NCBI GenBank assembly: GCA_937901255.1
Contig: CALCHN010000078.1
Span: 1-26,853, forward strand
DNA from: an uncultured Flavobacteriales bacterium
GTDB lineage: Bacteria > Bacteroidota > Bacteroidia > Flavobacteriales_E > Vicingaceae
DNA length: 26,853 bases
Direction: 5' to 3'
Shown: positions 1-7,032 of the stretch, in pieces
How positions within the stretch are numbered: the first letter of the stretch is position 1
Layout: each line of letters starts with the position of its first letter
The notes under the pieces: model-generated
The model's input: only the letters and a program-made list of their open reading frames with translations
Told to the model about the DNA's origin: nothing
The model's database searches: none
Made by a program: the position numbers and the translations under genes

Positions 1-2
1 CC

Positions 3-479
3 GACCCACACTCCAATGTAGTAGCTTATTGGTATGCCATAGGCACCACAGCAGGCGATTCCAACGTAGTATCATGGACTAATAACGGCATGAATACCGC
101 TATCACCCATACAGGATTATCTGTACCTTTTAATCAGGATTATTACTTTTCTGTAAGAGCAGAAAACGGAGCAGGCTTACTCACCCAAGTACCAACAGAC
201 GGGCAATGGGTAGTGATGCAGACTAGCATCAATGAACTCGCCACAGCAAGTTTTTCAGCTTATCCAAATCCGTTTACAGAACAACTCAACATAGAACTAA
301 AACAAGCACAAACCACAACAATAAGCTTATACGACAATGTTGGCAAACTGATTTTCACTAAAAACATCAGTAACACCACTACTATAGACATGAGCCAATA
401 TCAACTAAAAGCTGGAAATTATAATTTGGTAATAACAGCCAATGATAAAACAGAAGTGCTAAAATTGTTGAAGCAGTAG
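3..479 (+). CDS. C-terminal part of a T9SS-exported protein (fn3-like domain plus type A sorting domain)
   Basis: The reading frame is open from the first bases of the window, well before the first ATG at position 90, so this is the 3' end of a larger gene that starts outside. The upstream residues (about 1-65) read as the end of a fibronectin-III-like beta domain, with the pattern Y-F-S-V-R-A-E-N-G-A-G. The last ~80 residues are a typical type IX secretion C-terminal domain: a YPNPF motif followed by alternating beta strands, a G-N-Y-N-L-V strand and a final basic 'LKLLKQ'. In Bacteroidota this domain directs a folded periplasmic protein through the outer membrane and is then removed while the protein is anchored or released. 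The function of the missing N-terminal part cannot be told. Confidence 0.9.
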   Translation, partial: DPHSNVVAYWYAIGTTAGDSNVVSWTNNGMNTAITHTGLSVPFNQDYYFSVRAENGAGLLTQVPTDGQWVVMQTSINELATASFSAYPNPFTEQLNIELKQAQTTTISLYDNVGKLIFTKNISNTTTIDMSQYQLKAGNYNLVITANDKTEVLKLLKQ

Positions 480-508
480 GTGTTATGAAATCTAAAATAA
501 TAGTAAAA

Positions 509-524
509 CGTAGCAAATGCTACG
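509..524 (+). terminator. short hairpin after the T9SS gene
   Basis: A perfect 6-bp stem (CGTAGC / GCTACG) with an AAAT loop starts about 30 bp after the stop at 479. No T-run follows, so it may be a weak terminator or an mRNA-end structure rather than a full intrinsic terminator. Confidence 0.3.
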
Positions 525-568
525 CTTAGGTGGGGGAGAAAAATAAATTAATTTATTAGTTTTTAAAT

Positions 569-1066
569 ATGAATTTCTTTTCTAAAATAAAATTTCTTCA
601 TAAAAATTATGGATTAGGGTATTGGGTATTTTTAGTACTTTTTACTGCTATATTTATTTTATGGAGTAGAGAAAGGATAAATAATAATACTAATGATATT
701 TACTCTAATATGAAATTGACTGTAGGGCAAACTATAGGAATTTTTCATGCTAATTACTCTTGTTACAAAGAATATGTTTACAAAGCAAATGATGGTAATT
801 ACTATAAAGGTAGTACAGATTGTTTCGGAGATAAAAAAATATGCGATAAATATTTAATAGCTTACTCAATAATAACTCCTGAAAAATCAGTTTTATTTTA
901 TAATATTCCTTTAGATAGAAGTTTTTCTTTAGGTACAGAAATTGAAAATAAAAATGAGTTTAAAATTAATAAAAAATTGCTTATGAAGTGGGATGCAAAA
1001 GGTAGAACTCATTTAAATTCCTTATATGATAAATTGGATTATCTAAAAGATAAGAAATGCGATTGA
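569..1066 (+). CDS. hypothetical protein with one N-terminal membrane segment
   Basis: The 165-residue product has a short basic N-terminus and one hydrophobic segment at about residues 17-33 (G-Y-W-V-F-L-V-L-F-T-A-I-F), followed by a soluble, lysine- and asparagine-rich part. That part contains four to five cysteines (two in C-F-G-D-K-K-I-C) that could form disulfides. This suggests an inner-membrane-anchored protein with its body outside the cytoplasm. I recognise no family. It is AT-richer and has poorer codon variety than its neighbours, similar to the unknown at 4918-5370, which may mean recent acquisition. It is a single-gene unit: a hairpin precedes it and a strong terminator (1110-1134) follows. 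The start ATG is the only one near the N-terminus that keeps the membrane segment close to the end. Confidence 0.7.
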   Translation: MNFFSKIKFLHKNYGLGYWVFLVLFTAIFILWSRERINNNTNDIYSNMKLTVGQTIGIFHANYSCYKEYVYKANDGNYYKGSTDCFGDKKICDKYLIAYSIITPEKSVLFYNIPLDRSFSLGTEIENKNEFKINKKLLMKWDAKGRTHLNSLYDKLDYLKDKKCD

Positions 1067-1109
1067 GGATAGTGTACCCATCTCAGCGTAGTATGTAAAA
1101 AAATTACCT

Positions 1110-1134
1110 AAGCTTAGCATTTGCTAAGCTTTTT
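1110..1134 (+). terminator. intrinsic terminator after the 165-aa gene
   Basis: A perfect 10-bp stem AAGCTTAGCA / TGCTAAGCTT with a 2-nt loop is followed by a short T-run, about 45 bp after the stop at 1066. An upstream A-run makes it symmetric enough to act also from the other strand. A second perfect palindrome (ATAGCTTAAGCTAT) lies just downstream at 1144-1157. Confidence 0.7.
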
Positions 1135-1197
1135 AGTATTTTTATAGCTTAAGCTATTCTTAACTAAACCCCCCGTACGCTCTAAGCTGTAAAAGTA

Positions 1198-1614
1198 CCC
1201 CGTACGCTCTAAGCTGTAAAAGTACGAGCTAAGTTTTGCGAGGGCAAAGTGGGTGGTTACTTAGGTTGTGAAAAAATATAACATTTGTGTTAATTATAAT
1301 TTTATCACTAAGCCCTTTGCTAAAACATCTACGCTTCAGCTTAGCGATTGCAGGGAGTAAGATGTTCAGTTGACAGTTTTTAAGAAAACTCCTAAATTAT
1401 TAACCCCCCCGTACGCTCTAAGCTGTAAAAGTATGAGCTAAGTTTTGCGAGGGCAAAGTGGGTGGTTACTTAGGTTGTGAAAAAATATAACATTTGTGTT
1501 AATTATAATTTTATCACTAAGCCCTTTGCTAAAACATCTACGCTTCAGCTTAGCGATTGCAGGGAGTAAGATGTTCAGTTGACAGTTTTTAAGAAAACTC
1601 CTAAATTATTAACC
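1198..1614. repeat. near-perfect 209-bp tandem duplication, non-coding
   Basis: The stretches 1198-1405 and 1407-1614 are the same sequence at a fixed offset of 209 bp. The only difference I find is one base (C at 1225, T at 1434), plus a variable run of C at the junction. A smaller ~27-bp direct duplication sits at the left end (about 1172-1198 and 1199-1225). Each unit contains a nested inverted repeat: AACATCT at 1324-1330 pairs with AGATGTT at 1360-1366, with CGCT/AGCG inside. No ORF of note is present in the gene-free stretch 1067-1635. The near identity argues for a recent duplication. Confidence 0.9.
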
Positions 1615-1635
1615 TCCTAAACTTTCTAAACTAAC

Positions 1636-2424
1636 TTACAAGCTTTTCGTCCTACCTCCATCTACAGGTAAATTAATTCCATTAATGTAAGATGCTGCCG
1701 GAGAAGCTAAAAATGCTACTGCATTAGCTACTTCTTCCGGTTGGGCTATTCTTTTCAATGGAACTTCATTAGCCATTTCTTGAAACAACACATCGGCAGC
1801 TTTTCCTGTTTTTTCTGATTTATTTCCAACAATAGATTCTAATCTAACAGTATTGGTAGCTCCAGGAAGTACATTGTTTACCGTTATACCAAATTGCCCT
1901 AATTCGTTAGCCAACGTTTTACTCCAATTGGCAACAGCTCCTCTAATGGTATTAGAAACTCCCAAACCGTTTAGCGGTTGTTTAACAGATGTAGATATAA
2001 TATTGATGATTCTACCATATCCTGCTTGTTTCATTTTTTCTTTTACTGCTTGCATCAACACATGATTGCACAATAAATGTGCTGAGAACGCATTTTGAAA
2101 AGCATCTTCATTCGCTTCTTCAATCAATCCACCCGCAGGACCACCGGTGTTGTTAATTAATATATGTACGGTTTTATTTGTTTTAAGCAAATAGCGGTTT
2201 ACATTGTTTTTTACTGCCGCATAATCAGCAAAATCAGCAACAATATAATCGTGTTCCTGTTGATTGTTTGGAAGCTCTTTTAAGACAGTTTTTAATTTGT
2301 CTTCATTTCTAGCTATAAGTGTAATGTTTGCTCCAAGATGAGCCAATTCCATAGCAATAGCTTTTCCTATTCCTTGCGTACTTCCGCAAACAAATGCGTT
2401 TTTATTCTTTAAACTTAAATCCAT
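1636..2424 (-). CDS. SDR-family oxidoreductase, atypical (lacks YxxxK)
   Basis: This is a 262-residue Rossmann-fold protein of the short-chain dehydrogenase/reductase superfamily. It has a nucleotide-binding G-S-T-Q-G-I-G at residues 14-20, an N-N-T-G-G motif at 91-95 (in place of NNAG), an active-site-type Ser region I-I-S-T-S at 142-146, and a C-terminal P-V-D-G-G. The catalytic Tyr/Lys pair is missing: Ser157 and Arg161 stand where YxxxK should be. This fits the 3-oxoacyl-ACP-reductase-like SDR subgroup known to depart from the canonical tetrad, so the usual 'ketoacyl reductase' label is unsafe. The ATG at 2424 is chosen over a TTG two codons upstream. It follows the M3 peptidase gene on the same strand after an 18-bp gap, so the two are probably cotranscribed. 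Confidence 0.9.
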   Translation of the reverse strand: MDLSLKNKNAFVCGSTQGIGKAIAMELAHLGANITLIARNEDKLKTVLKELPNNQQEHDYIVADFADYAAVKNNVNRYLLKTNKTVHILINNTGGPAGGLIEEANEDAFQNAFSAHLLCNHVLMQAVKEKMKQAGYGRIINIISTSVKQPLNGLGVSNTIRGAVANWSKTLANELGQFGITVNNVLPGATNTVRLESIVGNKSEKTGKAADVLFQEMANEVPLKRIAQPEEVANAVAFLASPAASYINGINLPVDGGRTKSL

Positions 2425-2442
2425 AATCAATATTTTGTTTGG

Positions 2443-4488
2443 TTAAACAACTTCTTTTTTCAACAAACCTGCTCTTCTCAATAATGCATCATTATCTGGT
2501 TTTCTGCCTCTAAATTTTTCGTATAAATCCATTGGGTGTTCACTTCCACCTTTAGATAAAATGTACGCTTTAAATTTTTCTCCGGCTTCGGGGTTAAAAA
2601 TACCTTTTTCTAAGAAATATTCAAAAGCATCAGCATCCAACACTTCTGCCCACTTATAAGAATAATAACCTGCAGAATAACCTCCTTGGAATATATGTGC
2701 GAAAGATGCACTAAAACAAGTTCCGTCTATAGTTGGATAAATACGAGTAGGCAAAGTCGCTTCTTTTTCAAACTGTTCTACATCTTTAATGGTATCGGCA
2801 GGAGTAGTATGCCAAGCCATGTCTAACAATCCGAAATTCAACTGTCTTACAATTGCTGTTGCTTCCATAAAATTAGAAGAAGCTTTAATTTTTTCTACCA
2901 ACTCCATAGGAATTACTTCGCCTGTTTCATAATGAAAAGCAAACAACTCTAAGGCTTCTTGTTCATAGCACCAATTTTCTAATAATTGCGATGGCAGCTC
3001 TACAAAATCTCGATAAACACTTGTTCCTGAAAGTCCCGGGTAAGTAGTATTAGCTAACATTCCGTGTAAAGCATGTCCAAACTCATGAAACAAAGTAGTT
3101 ACTTCATTAAAAGTTAATAAAGAAGGCTTTGTCTTTGTTGGTTTAGTGAAGTTACAAACGTTAATTACCTGTGGTCTAATATTCTCACCATTTTTAATAC
3201 ACTGGCTGTTAAAGGTGGTCATCCAAGCACCATTTCTTTTACCTTCTCTTGGAAAGTAATCTCCATAAAAAATAGCTACTAATTCACCTTTATTATCGGT
3301 TACTTTATAGGTTTTTACATCTTCGTGGTATTTATCAATATCAAATACTTCGGTAAACTGAAGCCCGTAAAGTTTTTCGGCAACAATAAAAGCTCCTTTT
3401 ATTACATTTTCTAACTGAAAATAGGGCTTTAGTTGCTCATCGTCTATTTCAAATAATTTTTGTTTTAATTTTTCGCTGTAATAAGCCCCATCCCAACTTT
3501 GCAACAATTCCGGACCATTTAGTTCCTTAGCAAATTCGCACAATTGCTTGTATTCACTTAACGCAACAGGCTTGGCCTTGTCTAACAAATTATTTAAAAA
3601 GTCCATTACATTTTTAGAAGAAGTAGCCATTTGCTCTTCCAACACAAAGTCTGCATGGGTTTTATATCCCAACAAATTAGCTCTTTGCTCTCTTAACTTA
3701 GCTATGGTTAATACGTTATTTCTGTTGTCGTATTCATTGTTGTTAAAAGCTTTTGAGCCTGATGCTTTTGCCAATTTTTCTCTTAATGCACGGTTATCGG
3801 CATAAGTCATAAATGGGAAATAGCTTGGCATGGCCAAGGTAAATACCCAACCGTCTTTGTTTTTTTGCTCGGCAGTCATTTTTGCTGCTTCCACAACACC
3901 TTCTGGCAAACCGCTTAAGTCTTTTTCATCAGTAATGTGCAGCTCGTAATTGTTGATTTCTGCTAACAAATTTTCACCAAAATTTAAGGATGTTTCTGAA
4001 AGCTTTTTATCTATTTCTCTGAGTGTTTTTTTGTCTTCATCGTTCAGGTTAGCTCCGTTTCTTACAAAACTTTTATAGGTTTTATCCAACAACATATCTT
4101 CTTCTGCGGTAAGCTGAAAATTGGCTTTGTTTTCATAAACGGCTTTTATTCTTGCAAAAAGTTTTTTGTTTAATCCAACATCATTCCCAAACTCAGCCAA
4201 CATTGGCGAAACTTCTTTGGCAATATTTTGTATTTCAGCACTTGTTTCAGCTGAATTTAGATTAAAGAAAATGTGTGAAACACTGTCTAATAGTTGCCCG
4301 CTAAAATCTAATGCTGCAATAGTGTTTTCAAAAGTAGGAGCTTCCGAATTATCGGTAATGGCATCTATTTCTTGTTTGGCTTTAGCAATAGCAGCTTCAA
4401 AAGCGGGTTTAAAATGTTCGTTTTTTATTTTGGAAAAAGGTGGAGTATTAAAAGGCGTATTAAATTTTTCTAATAATGGATTTGTCAT
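2443..4488 (-). CDS. M3-family zinc metallopeptidase (oligopeptidase A / Dcp type)
   Basis: The 681-residue product matches M3A peptidases (about 680 residues). It has the N-terminal N-P-L-L followed by P-P-F-x-x-I-K-x-E-H-F-x-P-A-F, a long helical upper domain, and the zinc site HEFGH at about residues 468-472. The third ligand Glu comes ~25 residues later in F-V-E-L-P-S-Q. The C-terminal G-G-Y-S-A-G-Y-Y-S-Y substrate-binding segment is intact. These enzymes cut short peptides, either as oligoendopeptidases or by releasing dipeptides. There is no signal peptide, so it is probably cytoplasmic and used in peptide turnover. I chose ATG 4488 rather than the TTG at 4500 because a -7 promoter box lies at 4514-4521. 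It probably heads an operon with the SDR gene. Confidence 0.95.
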   Translation of the reverse strand: MTNPLLEKFNTPFNTPPFSKIKNEHFKPAFEAAIAKAKQEIDAITDNSEAPTFENTIAALDFSGQLLDSVSHIFFNLNSAETSAEIQNIAKEVSPMLAEFGNDVGLNKKLFARIKAVYENKANFQLTAEEDMLLDKTYKSFVRNGANLNDEDKKTLREIDKKLSETSLNFGENLLAEINNYELHITDEKDLSGLPEGVVEAAKMTAEQKNKDGWVFTLAMPSYFPFMTYADNRALREKLAKASGSKAFNNNEYDNRNNVLTIAKLREQRANLLGYKTHADFVLEEQMATSSKNVMDFLNNLLDKAKPVALSEYKQLCEFAKELNGPELLQSWDGAYYSEKLKQKLFEIDDEQLKPYFQLENVIKGAFIVAEKLYGLQFTEVFDIDKYHEDVKTYKVTDNKGELVAIFYGDYFPREGKRNGAWMTTFNSQCIKNGENIRPQVINVCNFTKPTKTKPSLLTFNEVTTLFHEFGHALHGMLANTTYPGLSGTSVYRDFVELPSQLLENWCYEQEALELFAFHYETGEVIPMELVEKIKASSNFMEATAIVRQLNFGLLDMAWHTTPADTIKDVEQFEKEATLPTRIYPTIDGTCFSASFAHIFQGGYSAGYYSYKWAEVLDADAFEYFLEKGIFNPEAGEKFKAYILSKGGSEHPMDLYEKFRGRKPDNDALLRRAGLLKKEVV

Positions 4489-4513
4489 GTTTATTCTCAA
4501 TTTTTGATTTTGG

Positions 4514-4521
4514 CAAAGTTA
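4514..4521 (-). promoter_or_regulatory. candidate -7 promoter box for the M3 peptidase operon
   Basis: Read on the minus strand the bases are TAACTTTG, matching the Bacteroidota -7 consensus TAnnTTTG. They lie about 25 bp upstream of the ATG at 4488. No clear -33 TTTG is visible, so support is partial. Confidence 0.45.
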
Positions 4522-4548
4522 GCGATTAATCGTGAAGTTAATTGAAAA

Positions 4549-4749
4549 AGCCCCCTAAATCCCTCTACTTCTGCTTTGCTCAGTATAAACTCCGTGGGAC
4601 TTGTCCAACACACGAACCGGCCTCCAATTCAACAGTGTCTTTGCGGATAAAAAGAACACAGACAACACTGATTTAGCGGAGTTTTAGGGATAATCGTAAT
4701 AGCATTGAGCTTTGCTCAACGCTCTTAAATATCGCTCCGTTAGAGCTTG
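4549..4749. repeat. composite intergenic repeat (C-rich module plus twin-hairpin element)
   Basis: Two dispersed modules lie here. 4549-4618 has the layout CCCCCTAAAT ... GGGACTTGTCCAACAC that recurs in diverged form at 8250-8317 and, shortened, at 23246-23285, 23406-23443, 25248-25285 and the window end. 4640-4749 is about 90% the same as 6798-6903. It contains a perfect hairpin TTGAGC-TTT-GCTCAA at 4705-4719 and a second stem after the motif ATCGCTCC. No ORF fits. A 76-codon minus-strand frame overlapping it is not credible. Confidence 0.8.
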
Positions 4750-4766
4750 AATAGCACTTTTGAGGA

Positions 4767-4796
4767 TTTGTAAATTCAATTTAATAATTATATTTG
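4767..4796 (+). promoter_or_regulatory. candidate -33/-7 promoter for the 4918 gene
   Basis: TTTG at 4767-4770 and TATATTTG at 4789-4796 are separated by 18 bp. This is close to the Bacteroidota consensus TTTG-N19-TAnnTTTG. The next gene on this strand starts 120 bp downstream. Confidence 0.5.
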
Positions 4797-4917
4797 TATG
4801 AAATAAATTATGATGGTTTTCATACAATACAACAATATTTGTTAAGGTATATATGGAAAAATCATACATATACATAAGCCATAAGCAAAAACAGACATTA
4901 AATCTAATCATCAAAAT

Positions 4918-5370
4918 TTGAAAAAAGTTAGCAAATACATTTTTAGTTTAATATTTTCGACAGGACTTTTATTTAGCTTGGTTCCAAAACCGACAATTGT
5001 TTACAATTGCACCGGACAAGAAATGTTTCCGACTTTCTTTGGTTGCCCTTTTATATACAAATCATCCTCTTTAGCTTCTTCTTTAGAGTATGACTTTTAT
5101 CTTCTTGGAATAATTACAAATATTATTATATGGTCGCTACTAATATTATTACTTAGACTTGTGCTAGTAAAAATATTTTCTAGAATTAACAATAAATTTC
5201 TCAGGTACACATACAAAATATCGAAATACGGTTTAGCAATTCTTTGCATTGCATGGACAATATTATTTTTTTATGTTTCTTATAGCTCCTTAAAATTTCA
5301 AGCAGACATAAATGGTGAAGCAAAAGCTTGGGGGATGACCTGTAATGGACAACTTTACTTGACCGACTAA
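4918..5370 (+). CDS. hypothetical membrane protein, about three transmembrane segments
   Basis: This 150-residue protein is hydrophobic. The first segment (about residues 7-23) is preceded by M-K-K. The second is long, around residues 60-87 (L-L-G-I-I-T-N-I-I-I-W-S-L-L-I-L-L-L). The third lies around 103-126. Between segments 1 and 2 is a loop with two cysteines (Y-N-C-T and F-G-C-P), and a third cysteine lies near the C-terminus. I do not recognise a family. The start is a TTG; no in-frame ATG exists between the upstream stop (4882) and the hydrophobic segment, and TTG-AAA-AAA gives a typical signal-like N-terminus. Base use is AT-rich, as in the unknown at 569-1066. It stands alone in a repeat-rich region, with a promoter candidate 120 bp upstream. 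Confidence 0.6.
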   Translation: MKKVSKYIFSLIFSTGLLFSLVPKPTIVYNCTGQEMFPTFFGCPFIYKSSSLASSLEYDFYLLGIITNIIIWSLLILLLRLVLVKIFSRINNKFLRYTYKISKYGLAILCIAWTILFFYVSYSSLKFQADINGEAKAWGMTCNGQLYLTD

Positions 5371-5375
5371 AACTA

Positions 5376-5480
5376 TTTAGGCTAACATCTTCTAGCTAGT
5401 TCGAGTTTAGCGAAGCGTAACTCAGCCATTACAACAAACCTCCAAGTGTTTCGTTTGGAGTAACTGAAGATAGCCATTAA
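5376..5480. repeat. three-armed palindromic element
   Basis: The gap between the 4918 and 5491 genes is almost filled by a branched inverted repeat. The closing stem GGCTAACATCTTC (5380-5392) pairs with GAAGATAGCC (5466-5475) apart from a 3-nt bulge. Inside are two hairpins: GAGTT...AACTC (5403-5423) and CTCCAA...TTGGAG (5440-5460). I see no second full copy in the window, though the second hairpin begins like the dispersed 'CTCCAAGTGTGGAC' module. Confidence 0.7.
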
Positions 5481-5490
5481 AGCAAATATT

Positions 5491-6237
5491 ATGAATGAAT
5501 GGAAGTTAATAATACTTGTTATAGTTTTATTTTATGGATGTTCTAACAACAGGACAGAATTAAAGAAGAATAACGAAATTGATAAGGACAGTGTTCTTTC
5601 AAAGCAAGATACCGACTCTGTCTATAATCGTAATAGAACTATAATAAATCTGGAAGACAATATTAACTATACTGATAAAAATGGGCTAAAACAAGGAAAA
5701 TGGATAACTAGAGGGTTGAAGGGTGAGGTTGTAGAAATTAAGTGCTACAAAAATGACACATTACATGGTTTATATCAAAAACTAGACGGAACTCCATTTG
5801 ATGAAAACTATGTTATGGGAAAAAAAGAAGGTTATAAGTATGTTTATTACAAAAATCGGAATAGATTGATGAGTGTCAGTTATTTTGAAAATGACAGTAG
5901 TATTTGGATTGGGTTTCCCGCAGCAAATGAAGATTTCCTAATACCAATAAAACATTTTCATTCAAACAGAGATAGTGTTTTTATCAGAGCACCATACGAA
6001 AATGGTAAAACATGGTATGAAGGGTATTTTTGTTTAAACCCAAGTAAGATGAACAATGGAAGGATTATGACATATTGCTATGGATTGCACAAAATATATT
6101 TTAGAAATGGGAAGTTAAAAGGAGTTGTTGATTATATAAAACAAACTATTCAAGAATTTGATAGTCTTGGAAATGAATTATATTATGCAAAATTTGAAGA
6201 GCAAGAGGTGCATAAACAACCGCTTTCAAATTATTAG
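5491..6237 (+). CDS. MORN/YwqK-repeat lipoprotein
   Basis: The N-terminus carries a lipoprotein signal: charged start, hydrophobic core and a lipobox-like F-Y-G-C with Cys17. Several diverged MORN_2/YwqK-type units follow at about residues 58-135, with the signatures N-G-L-K-Q-G-K-W, L-H-G-L-Y, G-K-K-E-G-Y and a tyrosine-rich Y-V-Y-Y-K-N-R. More degenerate units come near residues 165-235 (A-P-Y-E-N-G-K-T-W-Y-E-G, I-Y-F-R-N-G-K-L-K-G). Such repeats form beta-hairpin ladders. Databases often call them 'YwqK family antitoxin', but a toxin partner is not seen here and the lipoprotein signal points to an envelope role. It sits between repeat elements without operon partners. The exact function is unknown. 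Confidence 0.75.
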   Translation: MNEWKLIILVIVLFYGCSNNRTELKKNNEIDKDSVLSKQDTDSVYNRNRTIINLEDNINYTDKNGLKQGKWITRGLKGEVVEIKCYKNDTLHGLYQKLDGTPFDENYVMGKKEGYKYVYYKNRNRLMSVSYFENDSSIWIGFPAANEDFLIPIKHFHSNRDSVFIRAPYENGKTWYEGYFCLNPSKMNNGRIMTYCYGLHKIYFRNGKLKGVVDYIKQTIQEFDSLGNELYYAKFEEQEVHKQPLSNY

Positions 6238-6321
6238 TAGATAATAAATGTTATAACAAAAGTTTATAAACTTTTCAGCACTCGCTCGGTTGTACCGAGT
6301 GAGATATATTACAATAAATCT

Positions 6322-6400
6322 CCAAGTGTGGACGCTTGAAGTAGCGGAGGGGAAGTTGTTTTTTTAACTTTGCACTTCTTTTGTCTTAATACAAAAGAAG
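6322..6400. repeat. CTCCAAGTGTGGACG module copy and adjacent perfect hairpin
   Basis: 6323-6352 is a copy of a short dispersed motif (CTCCAAGTGTGGACG, then TTGAAGTAGCGGAGG) also found near 19592, 23335, 25174 and 26751. It is followed at 6375-6400 by a perfect 10-bp stem CTTCTTTTGT / ACAAAAGAAG with a 6-nt loop, which could terminate the lipoprotein transcript. The whole gap 6238-7032 is repeat-derived and holds no credible gene. Confidence 0.7.
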
Positions 6401-6510
6401 CAAAAAATCAAGACTGCTGATTAATTTATGGTTTTCTAAGTGGTTAAATTTGCCACACAACCCAAGCCCTGTAACTGTTTTGCTTTTTGTTGCCTAGCAA
6501 AAGGTACTAT

Positions 6511-6620
6511 TGCCTGCTCTTTGTTGATTTTTTGCAGTTCAAGGATTGCTTACACAAAGCCCTCGCTAAATTGCAACCACAAGAAAACGATTAAATTAAT
6601 CAAAGGTCGGTCTTCTTCAT
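6511..6620. repeat. diverged partial copy of the 241-bp ATPase-flanking repeat
   Basis: This segment (TGCCTGCTCTTTGTTG ... TCAAAGGTCGGTCT) aligns with 23447-23559 and 25289-25401 with scattered differences and small indels. A 60-codon frame over it is repeat sequence rather than a gene. Confidence 0.8.
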
Positions 6621-6689
6621 AATTAACTTTTTTCCCAACTTCGGACTTCAGACTTTTACAATTTCTAATTAAATAGCGTCTTTGCGTCT

Positions 6690-6779
6690 GCCGAAAAAAC
6701 TAGAATTTTTAAATTCTTTGTTTTTTTCGAGCATCCTCGAAAAACTAGTTTTTTACAAAAAAAACGTTTTTCGGGATTT
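6690..6779. repeat. multi-hairpin element, copy 1 of 2
   Basis: A closing stem CCGAAAAA (6691-6698) / TTTTTCGG (6767-6774) encloses a hairpin AGAATTT/AAATTCT, a hairpin CGAG-CATC-CTCG (6728-6739) and an A/T-rich stem. The final 52 bp (6728-6779) are identical to 25462-25513, and the first part is diverged but keeps the same stems. Confidence 0.8.
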
Positions 6780-6797
6780 GCGAGAGATTTCACCTAC

Positions 6798-6903
6798 TTT
6801 GCGGTTAAAAAGAACACAGATAATACTTATCGGAGTTTTACGGATAATCGTAATAGCATAGAGCTTTGCTCAACGCTCTTAAATATCGCTCCGTTGGAGC
6901 TTG
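6798..6903. repeat. twin-hairpin element, copy 2
   Basis: This is a close copy of 4640-4749. It has GAGC-TTT-GCTC as the first hairpin and CGCTCC-GTT-GGAGC as the second, separated by a conserved ACGCT...AAAT linker. It lies about 100 bp upstream of the promoter of the ATPase gene at 7033. Confidence 0.8.
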
Positions 6904-7004
6904 GAATTTTTCACCAACAATAAAATGAGCAGTTTTGACCAAATAGATTCCATACTAAACTACATTTTTTCATTTTTTGCTTTATTCATTTAACAATTAT
7001 GTTG

Positions 7005-7012
7005 TATATTTG
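7005..7012 (+). promoter_or_regulatory. -7 promoter box for the 7033 ATPase gene
   Basis: TATATTTG is a perfect TAnnTTTG match. Initiation a few bases downstream would give a leader of roughly 10-15 nt before the ATG at 7033. The nearest TTTG upstream is 25 bp away, longer than usual. Confidence 0.5.
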
Positions 7013-7032
7013 CTTAATATAAAAAGCAATTT

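Noticed and set aside
542..557. 16-bp perfect palindrome AATAAATTAATTTATT before the 569 gene as an operator
   Set aside because: It is made only of A and T in AT-rich DNA, so a chance palindrome is likely and no second copy supports a regulator site.
1198..1614. 209-bp duplication as a CRISPR or insertion sequence
   Set aside because: There are only two units, no spacers, no ORF and no terminal inverted repeats with target duplications.
4684..4914. 76-codon minus-strand frame upstream of the 4918 gene
   Set aside because: It starts beside the opposite gene, runs through the twin-hairpin repeat and has no recognisable features, so it is a chance frame.
5491..6237. Toxin-antitoxin role for the YwqK-type protein
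   Set aside because: No toxin-like neighbour exists and the protein has a lipoprotein signal; the antitoxin name comes from database labels.
6440..6622. 60-codon plus-strand frame
   Set aside because: It lies entirely in repeat sequence that recurs elsewhere without an open frame.
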